Below, one piece after another: positions 36,901 to 44,811 of a stretch of DNA of 64,000 nt. A program made the position numbers and the translations under genes. The first letter of the stretch is position 1. Each line of letters begins with the position of its first letter. Under the pieces are notes generated by a model that made no database searches, was not told the DNA's origin, and saw only the letters and a list, made by a program, of their open reading frames with translations. Source of the stretch: Planctomycetota bacterium. Its GTDB lineage: Bacteria > Planctomycetota > Planctomycetia > Pirellulales > Pirellulaceae. Location: assembly GCA_963204915.1 (NCBI GenBank), contig CAUJHS010000070.1, forward strand, positions 1-64,000, read 5' to 3'.

Positions 36901-37560
36901 TAGCTTCTGCTCGATCTCCGCGAGTCTTGCTCTGGAGGCTTCAATTAGTTTAAGCAATTCCTGACGACGATCCGCGCGGCGAGCATTCTCGGCTTCGAGA
37001 TCCTCCACCGCTTTGCGGGCTTCATCGCGCTCTTGTTCCTTGCGGCGAACGAGCTGGTCGAGTTCGCCCACGGTTTTGTCGTCCAGAAAACCTACGTCGG
37101 CGTCATGCGGCAGGCTTTTCAGCGCATCGGAGTTCGTTTGTACGTCGGTTGCGACCGACTTGATTTTCGCTTCGAATTGAGCCGCCTTCGCAATGAAATT
37201 GGCGTGAAGGGTCAACTCTTGCAGCGCTTGATCGTACAAGCGCAGCGACTCCGTCTTGACCACCTCGTCCAGTCCTGTGGCTTCCTCGATCTGCTGCCGT
37301 CGCGCCTGAACTGTGGGCGGAGTGAGTTCGACGTCTTCCACCGCGGCAGGCGCTGCCGCCTCGGGCGAGGGTTCCGTTGACGGGACCGGGGGAGGAGTAT
37401 TTGGAGCCGGCGGCGCCGCGGGTTCGTCGACGACCGACAACGGAGGCGCCTCGCCAATACGCAAGGGGTTTTGGGCTGTACTACGGGAATCCGAACCGAT
37501 CGCACACGCCAAACCCAGCGCGCAGCAAACTATCCTACGCTTCAAAACGTTCCACCGCAT
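33985..37560 (-). CDS. Large MscS-family mechanosensitive channel (MscK/MscM type)
   Basis: 1191 residues from ATG 37560. A signal peptide (RRIVCCALGLACAIG) is followed by a Pro/Ala-rich stretch, then ~450 residues of periplasmic coiled coil (KEQERDEARKAVEDLEAENA, VEKVRRVFEHKRMLDVQLQL). About ten membrane helices start near residue 555 (YGVLAILVFAPLFLYQ). The C-terminal MscS core has VQWLVAAISVGLGFGLQEIF, ANFVSGLVILMERPVRVGDL, ITDFDRKELVVPNKEFITG and VVVNVGIAHGSDISKA. This architecture matches MscK/MscM-type proteins that vent solutes on hypo-osmotic shock. It converges with the FGE-like gene, 17 bases apart. Confidence 0.92.
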   Translation of the reverse strand: MRWNVLKRRIVCCALGLACAIGSDSRSTAQNPLRIGEAPPLSVVDEPAAPPAPNTPPPVPSTEPSPEAAAPAAVEDVELTPPTVQARRQQIEEATGLDEVVKTESLRLYDQALQELTLHANFIAKAAQFEAKIKSVATDVQTNSDALKSLPHDADVGFLDDKTVGELDQLVRRKEQERDEARKAVEDLEAENARRADRRQELLKLIEASRARLAEIEQKLAVPAPAEQPAELQTARRTFLLAQRQAARSEIVAAEREIASYEARVELLPLRRRLAERRFTLAEKAVEKVRRVFEHKRMLDVQLQLTEAQSQIGAAPNEIRKLAEDNVDLALKRVELDEQLRQADAAFESAQGRLELQKSQFERTRLKVEKVGLTGAMGLLLRKQKTAMDNNIDLSKLRRDASWRQERIREANHELLEIEDHRSELGRFEREVRLTLAQLHPRRREELEPEVERFLAVKRDFLDALIADYNAYVDQLVDLDSAERELIQLTEQYHIYIEERVLWIRSNDALWLAKPREAWNETLAVVDPDFWQATGRAVLNDVRRNPQYGVLAILVFAPLFLYQRPLRRRLSNFGHMAEQGSCRRLDLTLRAVALTAMVAFLWPGLMATIGWRLSVLWADFDEALPTGIAQGLMICASAYFPIEFFRQVCRRHGLALSHFDWPEAGVEDLRRDLRLALGLGLPPIALAAAFDVGHVLGRAAFIVGMIIAAYLLHRILRPTGGAMQHFLAYAQDTLVYRLRYLWYAAGVTAPLALAVLTAMGYHYTAHQLSMRLNDTALLLLGVLLVRSLLLRWLLLNRRRAAMEQAQRRRAAQLSAPAGDGSTILTTPPAEEPGPDLAASNTQANRLLSGAVTVLALTGLWWVWIGVLPALGMLREIELWRTAVETVESSVTADGEVISRTTSTFRWVTLADAALACLVMMLAIVGGRNAPGFLDLALLHRLPLEPGVRYAIGTLTRYVLTVVGVIAACGLLGVGWTKVQWLVAAISVGLGFGLQEIFANFVSGLVILMERPVRVGDLVTIGETSGRVTRIQIRATTITDFDRKELVVPNKEFITGRVLNWTLSDQVNRVVVNVGIAHGSDISKARAIILGVAEEHPEILEDPAPAVTFNAFGDSSLNLVLFAWLPNLDRRFEVIHDLHKTIYERLTGAGIVIAFPQRNLNLHAAHPLEVRVVHSEPEEPSHLSFRTEKKAV

Positions 37561-37779
37561 CCTGCGACCCAAATTAGGCAGGCTCCTACCTGCGGGTGTT
37601 TTGCGGGGCGAGACGCGACGTTCGCCAGATGTGTGCGCAACCGCCCACAGCCCTGGCGAGTCAAAGCGCCGGCCCCTCCTCGGCGAGTTTTACCAAATTG
37701 CCCCGTCGGTGCAAGACAGATTAACGGGGCTTCTCCAAATTGTCAGGTTTCCGCAAGGTTAGTTGTTATGAGGACGCGC

Positions 37780-38868
37780 TTACTTCACTCGGCGCACCCG
37801 ATGGTTCAGCGTGTCGCCGATATAGACGGTTCCTTGCGCGTCCACACAAATGCCATGGGGCCGAGCCAACTGGCCTTCGACCGCGGACCCGCCGTCGCCC
37901 CCGAAACCGCGTTTTCCATTGCCTGCCAGCGTCGTAATGCTGTGGGTTTGACCGTCGATGCGGCGAATGACCTGGTTCTCGGTATCGACGACATAAATGT
38001 CGCCTTTCGCGTCGAGGGCGATTCCTTTCGGTCCGTCGAACTTCGCCGCTTTGGCGGGGCCGCCGTCGCCGCTGTAACCACGGGCTCCTGTCCCTGCGAT
38101 GTGATGCAGCACACCTTCCTTCAAGTTCATGCGGTAAACCGCGTGGCCTTCACGTAGGGCGATCCACATTTCGCCATTCTGAATGAACAAGGCGCGCGGA
38201 CCGAGCAGTGGATTACCGCGTGCGGTTTGACCATCGCGTGGAAGTCGGCGTTCGGCTGAACCCGCGATCGTCTCGATGTCGCCGGACTTCAGGTCGATGC
38301 GGCGGATTCGATGATTCTGGATGTCGGCTACGTACAGGCCGCCTTGGCCATCCAGGGCGATGCTATGGGGTTGATTCATTTGAGCTTGCGTCGCAGGTCC
38401 GCCATCGCCCGAGAAGCCTGCCATGCCGGTTCCCGCGACCGTCGAGATGACGCCGGTTCGAGCGTCGACGCGTCGAATGGTGTGGTTCTGCATTTCGACG
38501 AAGTACCAATTTCCTAGGTCATCGAAGCGTATTTCATAAGGTTCGTTGAGGCGTGCTTCGATCGCAGGACCTCCATCTCCTGAGTAGCCCTTTTCGCCGC
38601 AGCCGGCGACGACCCGTGCGTGGCCCGAATTGCGGTCGATTCGCCAGACACGATGATTTCGCACCTCCGTCACATAGAGCGATCCGTCGGGGCCGATTTC
38701 CACGCCAAAGGGATCGCCGATGTTCAATTTCAGCGCGTCCCCCTGATTTCCATTCGGATCCGGCTGACCGGTTCCGGCGACTGTGTCGATCACCGGTTCG
38801 GCCGCAGCCGAATTGAGCGCCAGTGCACACCAAAGCACCAACGTGGATAGCGCAAAACATCGAAACAT
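37780..38868 (-). CDS. Secreted NHL-repeat protein
   Basis: 362 residues from ATG 38868; the frame extends further but without protein-like composition. Signal peptide FALSTLVLWCALALNSAAAE. Six NHL blades of the type GDGGPA-x-A-x-LN-x-P: GEKGYSGDGGPAIEARLNEP, GMAGFSGDGGPATQAQMNQP, a divergent one (AERRLPRDGQTARGNPLLGP), GARGYSGDGGPAKAAKFDGP, GKRGFGGDGGSAVEGQLARP. Each ends in a NHRIRRID-like strand. It would fold as a six-bladed propeller outside the cytoplasm. Partner and function are unknown. It is divergent from folD. Confidence 0.85.
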   Translation of the reverse strand: MFRCFALSTLVLWCALALNSAAAEPVIDTVAGTGQPDPNGNQGDALKLNIGDPFGVEIGPDGSLYVTEVRNHRVWRIDRNSGHARVVAGCGEKGYSGDGGPAIEARLNEPYEIRFDDLGNWYFVEMQNHTIRRVDARTGVISTVAGTGMAGFSGDGGPATQAQMNQPHSIALDGQGGLYVADIQNHRIRRIDLKSGDIETIAGSAERRLPRDGQTARGNPLLGPRALFIQNGEMWIALREGHAVYRMNLKEGVLHHIAGTGARGYSGDGGPAKAAKFDGPKGIALDAKGDIYVVDTENQVIRRIDGQTHSITTLAGNGKRGFGGDGGSAVEGQLARPHGICVDAQGTVYIGDTLNHRVRRVK

Positions 38869-38974
38869 GGCAGGCTCAAGATTGCAGGAACATTGGCGGG
38901 GTGATTCGAGAACGATGTGGCTATAATAACCGAACTTGACGCCAATACGATTTCTTTGAACGTGGAAAAATGGC

Positions 38975-39829
38975 ATGACGGCGAAATGGCTGGAAGGCAA
39001 ACCGGTGGCCGATGCGGTGCTGGACGATGTGCGGCGCCGCGTGACGGCGCTCGCGGCGCGGGGCGTTACGCCGGGGCTAGGCACGATCCTTGTGGGTGAT
39101 GACAGCGCCAGCGCTGGCTACGTGCGTAAGAAGCACGAAACATGTCAGGCTGCGGGATTCGCCTCGTTTCATCACGCGGTGCCGAGCGACGCTTCGCAGG
39201 ATGAACTGCTCGCGGCAGTGGATCGTTTTAATGAAGATCCTCGCGTCCATGGTTATCTGATTCAACATCCATTGCCGTCAGGATTTGACTTTAATGCGGC
39301 GCTCGCCCGGATGAATCCGACCAAAGACGCTGACGGTTTACACCCGGTGAACTTGGGGAAACTCGTGCTGCAAGAACCAGGACCGCGCCCATGCACGCCC
39401 GCGGGAATTCAAGCCATGTTGATTCATTACGAGATTCCCGTTGCCGGCCGTGAAGTGGTGATTCTGGGGCGTGGCCCTACTTTGGGTCGTCCTTTGGCGC
39501 TGTTGTTATCGCTCAAAGGGCCGGGAGCGAACGCTGCGGTCACGGTAGTGCATACGGGCGTAAGAGACATCGCCGCGTTCACGCGACGGGCGGACATTGT
39601 GGTGGCGGCGCTGGGGTCGGGGAACTTTGTGAAGCCGGACATGGTGCGCCCCGGCGCCGTGGTGATTGGCGGCGGCATCACCTGGGAGGGGAAGCGTCTT
39701 ATCTCGGATGTGGATGAGTCCGTCGCCGATGTGGCCGGCTGGATTACGCCGCGCTTAGGCGGGGTCGGTCCAACCACAGTGGCCATGTTGTTGCGCAATA
39801 CGGTTGAGGCCGCGGAACAGCTTGCGTAG
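38975..39829 (+). CDS. folD: Bifunctional methylenetetrahydrofolate dehydrogenase / cyclohydrolase
   Basis: 284 residues, the usual FolD length. It interconverts 5,10-methylene-, methenyl- and 10-formyl-THF in the cytoplasm. Seen: ILVGDDSASAGYVRKKHETC with the catalytic Tyr-x-x-Lys, GYLIQHPLPSGFD, PTKDADGLHPVNLGKL with the conserved Asp, PCTPAGIQAML, VVILGRGPTLGRPLALLL, ADIVVAALGS, IGGGITWEGKRLISDVDE, WITPRLGGVGPTTVAMLLRN. The nucleotide loop reads GRGPTLGRP where most enzymes have GRSxxVGxP, and PRLGGVGP replaces the common PVPGGVGP. Confidence 0.96.
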   Translation: MTAKWLEGKPVADAVLDDVRRRVTALAARGVTPGLGTILVGDDSASAGYVRKKHETCQAAGFASFHHAVPSDASQDELLAAVDRFNEDPRVHGYLIQHPLPSGFDFNAALARMNPTKDADGLHPVNLGKLVLQEPGPRPCTPAGIQAMLIHYEIPVAGREVVILGRGPTLGRPLALLLSLKGPGANAAVTVVHTGVRDIAAFTRRADIVVAALGSGNFVKPDMVRPGAVVIGGGITWEGKRLISDVDESVADVAGWITPRLGGVGPTTVAMLLRNTVEAAEQLA

Positions 39830-40000
39830 CCTCAAGGAAAGCCCTCGTCCCGCGCGACGCTTGCGGCGCGGCCGTTTAGCGAATACGTTGCTTTGAGGGA
39901 ATCAAGCGAGTTCTGCGAATCGCCCCTTCGTGGCGACGCCGCTTTTCATGTCTCGGCGGAGAGACGTCGCTTGCTCGGTCGCTCAGGATCATTAAGGGAT

Positions 40001-40612
40001 ATGGCTCGACATCGTACGGATGACTCGGATCGCGAGGACGATCAAGAAGGCCCCGTGGAGATCGCCTTCGTAGGAGAACTCGCGGACAACGCTGCGGACT
40101 TGAGCGAGAAACTGCTCAGTGTTCCGCCTGGCGGGCATTGCACCATTTACTTCGACTCGCCCGGAGGCAGTGCGTACTCGGCAATTTCGCTGATGACGCT
40201 CATCGTCACACGCGGCTTGCACGCTACCGGCATCGTCACGGGCGAGTGTTCTTCGGCGGCGTTGTGGCCCTTTGCGGCTTGTCAGCGCCGTATTGTAACG
40301 CCCTACAGCGTACTGCTGTTTCATCCCATGAAATGGCAAAGCGAAGAGCACGTGGTGCAAATTGAAGCCGCCGAATGGGCGCGGCACTTCGCCTACCTGG
40401 AACGCGAGATGGACCTGTTATTGGCGCGTTTTTTCAACGTCTCGACCGAACAGTTGTCTCGTTGGAGCGTTCCCGGAAGGTATTTGACTGGGCATGAGAT
40501 TGCCGAAGCAGGACTTGCGGAAATGCATGACTTGACCACGATTCCCGCGCTGTTTCAGAATGGTTCGTCCCGACGCGCGGCGCCCCGCCGCAAATCGGCG
40601 GCCAAGGCTTAG
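40001..40612 (+). CDS. ClpP-like / SDH-type serine protease-fold protein
   Basis: 203 residues from ATG 40001, preceded by AAGGGAT. A short charged N-terminus is followed by the ClpP/crotonase core: IYFDSPGGSAYSAISLMTLI (the Gly-rich loop, ~49-68), GIVTGECSSAALWPFAAC with nucleophile Ser ~85, SVLLFHPMKW with His ~108, RYLTGHEIAEAGLAEMHDL. In ClpP the last motif supplies Asp (GLVD), while here it reads GLAE. The C-terminal ~20 residues are basic (SRRAAPRRKSAAKA). No clpX is adjacent. It may be a ClpP-like peptidase variant or a non-catalytic relative. Confidence 0.75.
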   Translation: MARHRTDDSDREDDQEGPVEIAFVGELADNAADLSEKLLSVPPGGHCTIYFDSPGGSAYSAISLMTLIVTRGLHATGIVTGECSSAALWPFAACQRRIVTPYSVLLFHPMKWQSEEHVVQIEAAEWARHFAYLEREMDLLLARFFNVSTEQLSRWSVPGRYLTGHEIAEAGLAEMHDLTTIPALFQNGSSRRAAPRRKSAAKA

Positions 40613-40669
40613 CTTTTAAGGCAGGTTGCCTCGAATCGACATCGACGGCAACTCGAAGCGTGCGATCTC

Positions 40670-41560
40670 ATGCAGACGATTTCTTCGAAGCTGAGCGACG
40701 CGGAAGGATGGAATCATCGTTTTGCGACGTGTAACGGGATTCAACTTCATTACGTTGAAGCGGGGTGCGGCGAACCCGTTATCCTGCTGCATGGATTTCC
40801 CGAGTTTTGGTATTCTTGGCGCCATCAGTTGGGCGCCTTGGCCGGCGAGGGCTTTCGAGCCGTAGCGCCTGATCTGCGAGGATATCACCAGTCGAGCAAA
40901 CCGCCCGGTGTGGCGAACTACCGCATTGGAACGCTCGTGAACGATGTGGTCGAACTTATCGGACAGACGGCGAACGGCAAAGCCGCAGTGGTGGGGCATG
41001 ATTGGGGCGGCGTAATCGCATGGCGCTTGGCGGCGCTGCATCCAGACCGGGTACGCAAACTCGTCATTCTGAATGCGCCGCATCCTGCGGCGTTTCGCGA
41101 GGAACTTCGGCGCAACCTGGGTCAGTGGTTTCGGTCGGCGTACATGCTATTCTTCCAACTGCCCTGGTTGCCGGAATGGACGATCCGCGCCTTCAATTTC
41201 AAACTCTTGGAGCGCATGTTTTGTAGGCAACCGACGAGCCCCGCATGTTTTTCACACGAGGACATTGCCGCTTACAAGCACGCGTTGAGCGGGCCAAACG
41301 GGTTGCGCTCGCCGCTAAATTACTACCGCGCCGCAATGCGGTATCCGCGAGACATCAATGACCCGCCGCAAGTCGTGACGGCGCCTACGTTGGTGATTTG
41401 GGGTTGCCGCGATTCCTTCTTGAACGAACGGCTGACCCGGCGTCTTGCGACGTGGGCGCCCAATCTGCGCATTGAGCGCCTGCCCGAGGCGAGCCACTGG
41501 GTGCAAAACGATGCGCCCGAACCGGTGAACCGAGTCTTGCTTGAGTTTCTTCAAGCGTGA
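40670..41560 (+). CDS. Alpha/beta-hydrolase, epoxide-hydrolase/dehalogenase-like
   Basis: 296 residues. Motifs: VILLHGFPEFWYSWRHQLGA (oxyanion loop, residues ~38-57), AVVGHDWGGVIAWRLAAL with nucleophile Asp ~111, PTLVIWGCRDSFLNE, and LPEASHWVQNDAPEPVNRVL with the catalytic His. An Asp nucleophile in GHDWGG marks the epoxide hydrolase and fluoroacetate/haloalkane dehalogenase group rather than esterases. HGFPEF plus the cap region (RSAYMLFFQLPWLPEW) favours an epoxide hydrolase. No signal peptide, so cytoplasmic. It is convergent with the beta-helix gene, their stops one base apart. Confidence 0.88.
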   Translation: MQTISSKLSDAEGWNHRFATCNGIQLHYVEAGCGEPVILLHGFPEFWYSWRHQLGALAGEGFRAVAPDLRGYHQSSKPPGVANYRIGTLVNDVVELIGQTANGKAAVVGHDWGGVIAWRLAALHPDRVRKLVILNAPHPAAFREELRRNLGQWFRSAYMLFFQLPWLPEWTIRAFNFKLLERMFCRQPTSPACFSHEDIAAYKHALSGPNGLRSPLNYYRAAMRYPRDINDPPQVVTAPTLVIWGCRDSFLNERLTRRLATWAPNLRIERLPEASHWVQNDAPEPVNRVLLEFLQA

Positions 41561-41561
41561 A

Positions 41562-42770
41562 TCAGGGCGAAGATGCGGCGGGAAGGTTGTGGTCAATGAC
41601 CGAGTTCTGTAGCTGGTCATGGTCGCTTTCCGTGTCGGTCAAGGTATTGCCAAGAAACACGGTTCGGTTGACAGCTTGCTCCAAGGCGATCGCCTTAGGC
41701 TGGACGCCGCTGAACGTGTTGCCCACGAAGGTCAGGTCGACGCCGCCGGCAAGCGTCACGCCGGCCGCCGCCAAATCGTCGGTAGCGCGTTTTAATTGTC
41801 CCTCGCCAAGGTAGCTGTTGGAAAAGCTGTTGCCCGTCACGGTGATTCGTCCGCTCGCCGGACCGATTCGCACCGCGTCGGTCTTCATTAACGTTAACGC
41901 ATTAGCGCTGACGGCGCACCCATGAGCGTCGCGCAGGTCGATACCAGCGCCGTTATGAGCGATCACGTTCGCACTCAGTGCAATTCCGTAGCAGTCGCGG
42001 TCCAAGATGATGGCCGTACCAGCGCACTCTTCAATCATGTTGCCCGAGACGACTGACCCGTACGTGTTTTCGATCACCACGCCGTGTCCGAGGTGATCGT
42101 CAAGATTATTGCCGGACATGGCGAGGTTGAATCCGTCTTTGCAGTGCAGCGCGTCTTGGTTTTCTTCGAACTGATTGGCAGACACGACAATGTCATGACA
42201 ACCGAGCAGATTCAAGCCAATTCCTTTGTTATAGGTTATCAACGAATCGCAGATGCGGGGATCTTCATAGCATTGGTCAAGCCGCACGCCGTCGCCGCCG
42301 TGTTCGCTCAAGGTGACGCCGTCGATGAAAATCTCATTGATCCGTTGGGCGAAAACGCCGTGGCCGCTCTTGGGATTGCCCGTGATCCGAAAATTGGCCA
42401 GTCGGATGCGCCACAGTTCGTGACGGCGATCTTCCGCCCCGTCGGGATGAACAATGTGCAGCGCGGGGCTTCCTTCTTCATTCAAGTTGACAATGTGTGT
42501 GGCCGTTCCGGCGCCTTGCAGGCAGACATCACCCTTTTTGAGGACAAGCGGTTGTCGGATTTCAAACCTTCCTGCGGGTAGCATCACCATTCCGCCTTCC
42601 TCGGGAAGCGCGTCCAAGGCCGCCTGCAGCGAAGGATAGCGTGCGGCGTCAATCGTCGGGCGTGCGCCAGGCAAGCCTTCTTGCCAATGTGCGGTTCCGC
42701 GGTTGGAAAGTCCAATGCAGCAAATCGCGATCATGGCCAGCAGCGCTGTAGCACCTAAGATTTGTTTCAT
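41562..42770 (-). CDS. Secreted right-handed beta-helix protein (NosD/pectate-lyase-like)
   Basis: 402 residues. Signal peptide ILGATALLAMIAICCIGL. Residues ~45-110 resemble the pectate-lyase superfamily start (RYPSLQAALDALPEEGGMVM, LKKGDVCLQGAGTATHI). Then come repeated coils of ~22-24 residues (GVFAQRINEIFIDGVTLSEH, GIGLNLLGCHDIVVSANQFE, GHGVVIENTYGSVVSGNMIE, TAIILDRDCYGIALSANVIA, GIDLRDAHGCAVSANALTLM). Such solenoids bind or cleave polysaccharides. No catalytic residues can be assigned by eye. It is monocistronic. Confidence 0.85.
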   Translation of the reverse strand: MKQILGATALLAMIAICCIGLSNRGTAHWQEGLPGARPTIDAARYPSLQAALDALPEEGGMVMLPAGRFEIRQPLVLKKGDVCLQGAGTATHIVNLNEEGSPALHIVHPDGAEDRRHELWRIRLANFRITGNPKSGHGVFAQRINEIFIDGVTLSEHGGDGVRLDQCYEDPRICDSLITYNKGIGLNLLGCHDIVVSANQFEENQDALHCKDGFNLAMSGNNLDDHLGHGVVIENTYGSVVSGNMIEECAGTAIILDRDCYGIALSANVIAHNGAGIDLRDAHGCAVSANALTLMKTDAVRIGPASGRITVTGNSFSNSYLGEGQLKRATDDLAAAGVTLAGGVDLTFVGNTFSGVQPKAIALEQAVNRTVFLGNTLTDTESDHDQLQNSVIDHNLPAASSP

Positions 42771-43257
42771 AACGCAGTCCTCCGGCTTAAGAAGAAATAA
42801 TGGCTCGAACTTCGCCTGTATTCACGTTTGCTGAAGTCTAGTCGTAACCCAGGCCACCTGCCACGCGCCGCACATCGCGCAGGAAGTGGAAACAAAGAAA
42901 ACGACGAGCGGGCAAACAAACGCGGGCTAGGCACAGTAAACGACGGAACATCGATTGTGCGTTCGCGTGACAAAACGGCGTCCTGTGCGCGATTGAGCGC
43001 GCAAATGCGCGCCTATCCGCACACTTTGGAAAGATGACTCGCGCACGCCTGCGGAATGACGGTTTCCATCAATACTTACAAGCACGGTCCAACGCACGAG
43101 ATACGAAAAAACATTTATAAGGCCTCGGCTTGGTCCAGCGCTTGCAGTAGTAGTTCACACCACCCGCAGGAAACAAACCTTACTTTCACGGTAGCTCTTC
43201 CTGCCACTTACCCCGCCGAATTGGTGCTCGTCGGTAGCGATGACTGGGAGCAGTATA
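42771..43257. other. Intergenic region, 487 bases
   Basis: It lies between two divergent genes. Short ORFs here are compositionally poor and lack ribosome sites. A perfect GCGCGC-AAAT-GCGCGC inverted repeat lies at 42997-43012. A promoter for the 43258 gene must be present but is not recognisable. Confidence 0.4.
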
Positions 43258-43737
43258 ATGTTAAAGCATTGTGCGCAAACGATTTGCGTTGTTGTGATTC
43301 TTGGCGGCGCTCTTTACTTTGGACAAGCGGGCGCACCGACGAATCCTGCGGCGGAAGTCGCATCGGAGGATTTTTTCAATCCCTCTTGGGCTGTGGCCCG
43401 GCACGCGAATGACTCGCTTGTCGAGTTCATGCAGTCGCCATCGTATGTTGAGTTTACTGATGCGCTCACGCAGGTGAATCACACACGAGAAAAACTCATG
43501 CAAACGGCGGCGTCCGGCGCTGGCGACAGTGAGGCGGCCGCCCAAGAATATCGTGCTGCGGTGCAACGCTTGCAGGCGGCGCTTGAGCGCGTCAAAGAAC
43601 GCGTCGCGCCGGGAGAATTATCCATGCTTGTTCACGATAGTGCGTATCAAGCGCGAATGGAAATGAATGATGGCGAAGGAAGTGTTCCGCCGTTCGCGTG
43701 GGAATTAGGGCCGCATGCTCAGGAGTTGACGCCGTGA
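43258..43737 (+). CDS. Small secreted or anchored helical protein
   Basis: 159 residues from ATG 43258, with GGGAG about ten bases upstream. N-terminal hydrophobic segment (AQTICVVVILGGALYFG). The rest is helical and charged (EYRAAVQRLQAALERVKERV), without cysteines after the leader. I do not recognise it. Its end overlaps the HEAT-repeat gene start by four bases (GTGA), so the two are co-translated and probably act together. Confidence 0.65.
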   Translation: MLKHCAQTICVVVILGGALYFGQAGAPTNPAAEVASEDFFNPSWAVARHANDSLVEFMQSPSYVEFTDALTQVNHTREKLMQTAASGAGDSEAAAQEYRAAVQRLQAALERVKERVAPGELSMLVHDSAYQARMEMNDGEGSVPPFAWELGPHAQELTP

Positions 43738-44795
43738 AGATGAGAAACGCGATCGTGGTGGGGATTTCCTGGGTGGCGCTGGCCGCAAGTAGTGTTGTCA
43801 TGCCCGCTCTCGGCGCGAGTCCCAACTTGTTAGCGGATTCGATAGCTGAAATCGTCGAGCGGATTCGTTTTCCTCAGGAATTGCCCGACCGTGTGCGGGC
43901 CGCAGAGGACTTGGCGACCTTTGGCGAAGCCGCGGTGCCTGTTTTGCGAGAACTCTTGCAGAGCGATGATCCCAGCGTTCGCGACGCGGCGTGCCTGAGT
44001 TTGGGACGTATGGGGCCTCAAGGGCAAGACGCCGTGGCGGACTTAACGCAGATCGCCGGGAATTCCAAAGATCCGCTTCAAGAAATGGCGGTCTATGCGC
44101 TGCGCGGTATTGGTGAGCCAGCGACCCCCGCTGCTTCTGTCTTGGGAGAACTCGTGTTTGGTGAGAACGCGCGCCTCTCAGCTCTCGCTATGCAAACGCT
44201 GGGAAAAATGGGGCCTGGCGCTGCGCCTGTTTTGGCGCGATTGCTCGAACATTCCGATCCGGAGATTCGTCTAGGTGCAGTGTGTGCACTGGAGCGGTTG
44301 GGGCCTACGGCTGCCGGCGTCGCACCCGCATTGGTGCGAGCGATGAGCGACACGGATCGCTCGGTGGGAGAGTCCGCGGCCTTGGCTTTGGCGGCACAGA
44401 AGATGAACAGCGCCGAGACGTTGACCGATTTGCTCGATCATGATTCGGTGACAACTCGGCGGCGAGCGGCAATGGCGATTAGTCAGGAGACTGCGGTTGT
44501 CGAGCAGTCGGCGCCCGCTTTGAGCGACGCGCTCGAGGACCCCGATTCGGTAGTGCGCTACTGGGCGGCCCGCGCTCTCGGCGCACCGAATAAGGCCACC
44601 CCGCACACAATTCAAAATCTCATCATGGCGCTGAACGACCAAGACGCCGATGTCCGCTGGCAAGCGGCTGCGTCGCTGGCGCGGGTGAATGCCGTCGATG
44701 AAGCCAAAGCATCTCTGAGTAAGCTCCTTCAAGATCCCAACCCCATGGTGCGCGCCCAAGCCGAACGGATTTTGAGCCAGCGGCCCGCGGGTTAA
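43734..44795 (+). CDS. Secreted HEAT-repeat protein
   Basis: 353 residues starting with GTG at 43734, chosen because AGGAG lies nine bases upstream and the GTGA overlap couples it to the previous gene; ATG 43740 is the alternative. Signal peptide NAIVVGISWVALAASSVV. About eight to nine PBS-lyase-type HEAT repeats fill the protein (VRAAEDLATFGEAAVPVLRE, VRDAACLSLGRMGPQGQDAV, IRLGAVCALERLGPTAAGVA, VRYWAARALGAPNKATPHTI, VRWQAAASLARVNAVDEAKA). A protein-binding scaffold is likely. Confidence 0.85.
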   Translation: MKMRNAIVVGISWVALAASSVVMPALGASPNLLADSIAEIVERIRFPQELPDRVRAAEDLATFGEAAVPVLRELLQSDDPSVRDAACLSLGRMGPQGQDAVADLTQIAGNSKDPLQEMAVYALRGIGEPATPAASVLGELVFGENARLSALAMQTLGKMGPGAAPVLARLLEHSDPEIRLGAVCALERLGPTAAGVAPALVRAMSDTDRSVGESAALALAAQKMNSAETLTDLLDHDSVTTRRRAAMAISQETAVVEQSAPALSDALEDPDSVVRYWAARALGAPNKATPHTIQNLIMALNDQDADVRWQAAASLARVNAVDEAKASLSKLLQDPNPMVRAQAERILSQRPAG

Positions 44796-44811
44796 CCGTC
44801 TGGAACCGGCT

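Noticed and set aside
42767-42973. 68-codon minus-strand ORF upstream of the beta-helix gene
   Set aside because: Low-complexity Arg/Ser composition, no ribosome site, and overlap with the true gene start.
42997-43012. GCGCGC-AAAT-GCGCGC inverted repeat as a terminator
   Set aside because: No T-run on either side and no gene ending nearby; it may be chance in GC-rich DNA.
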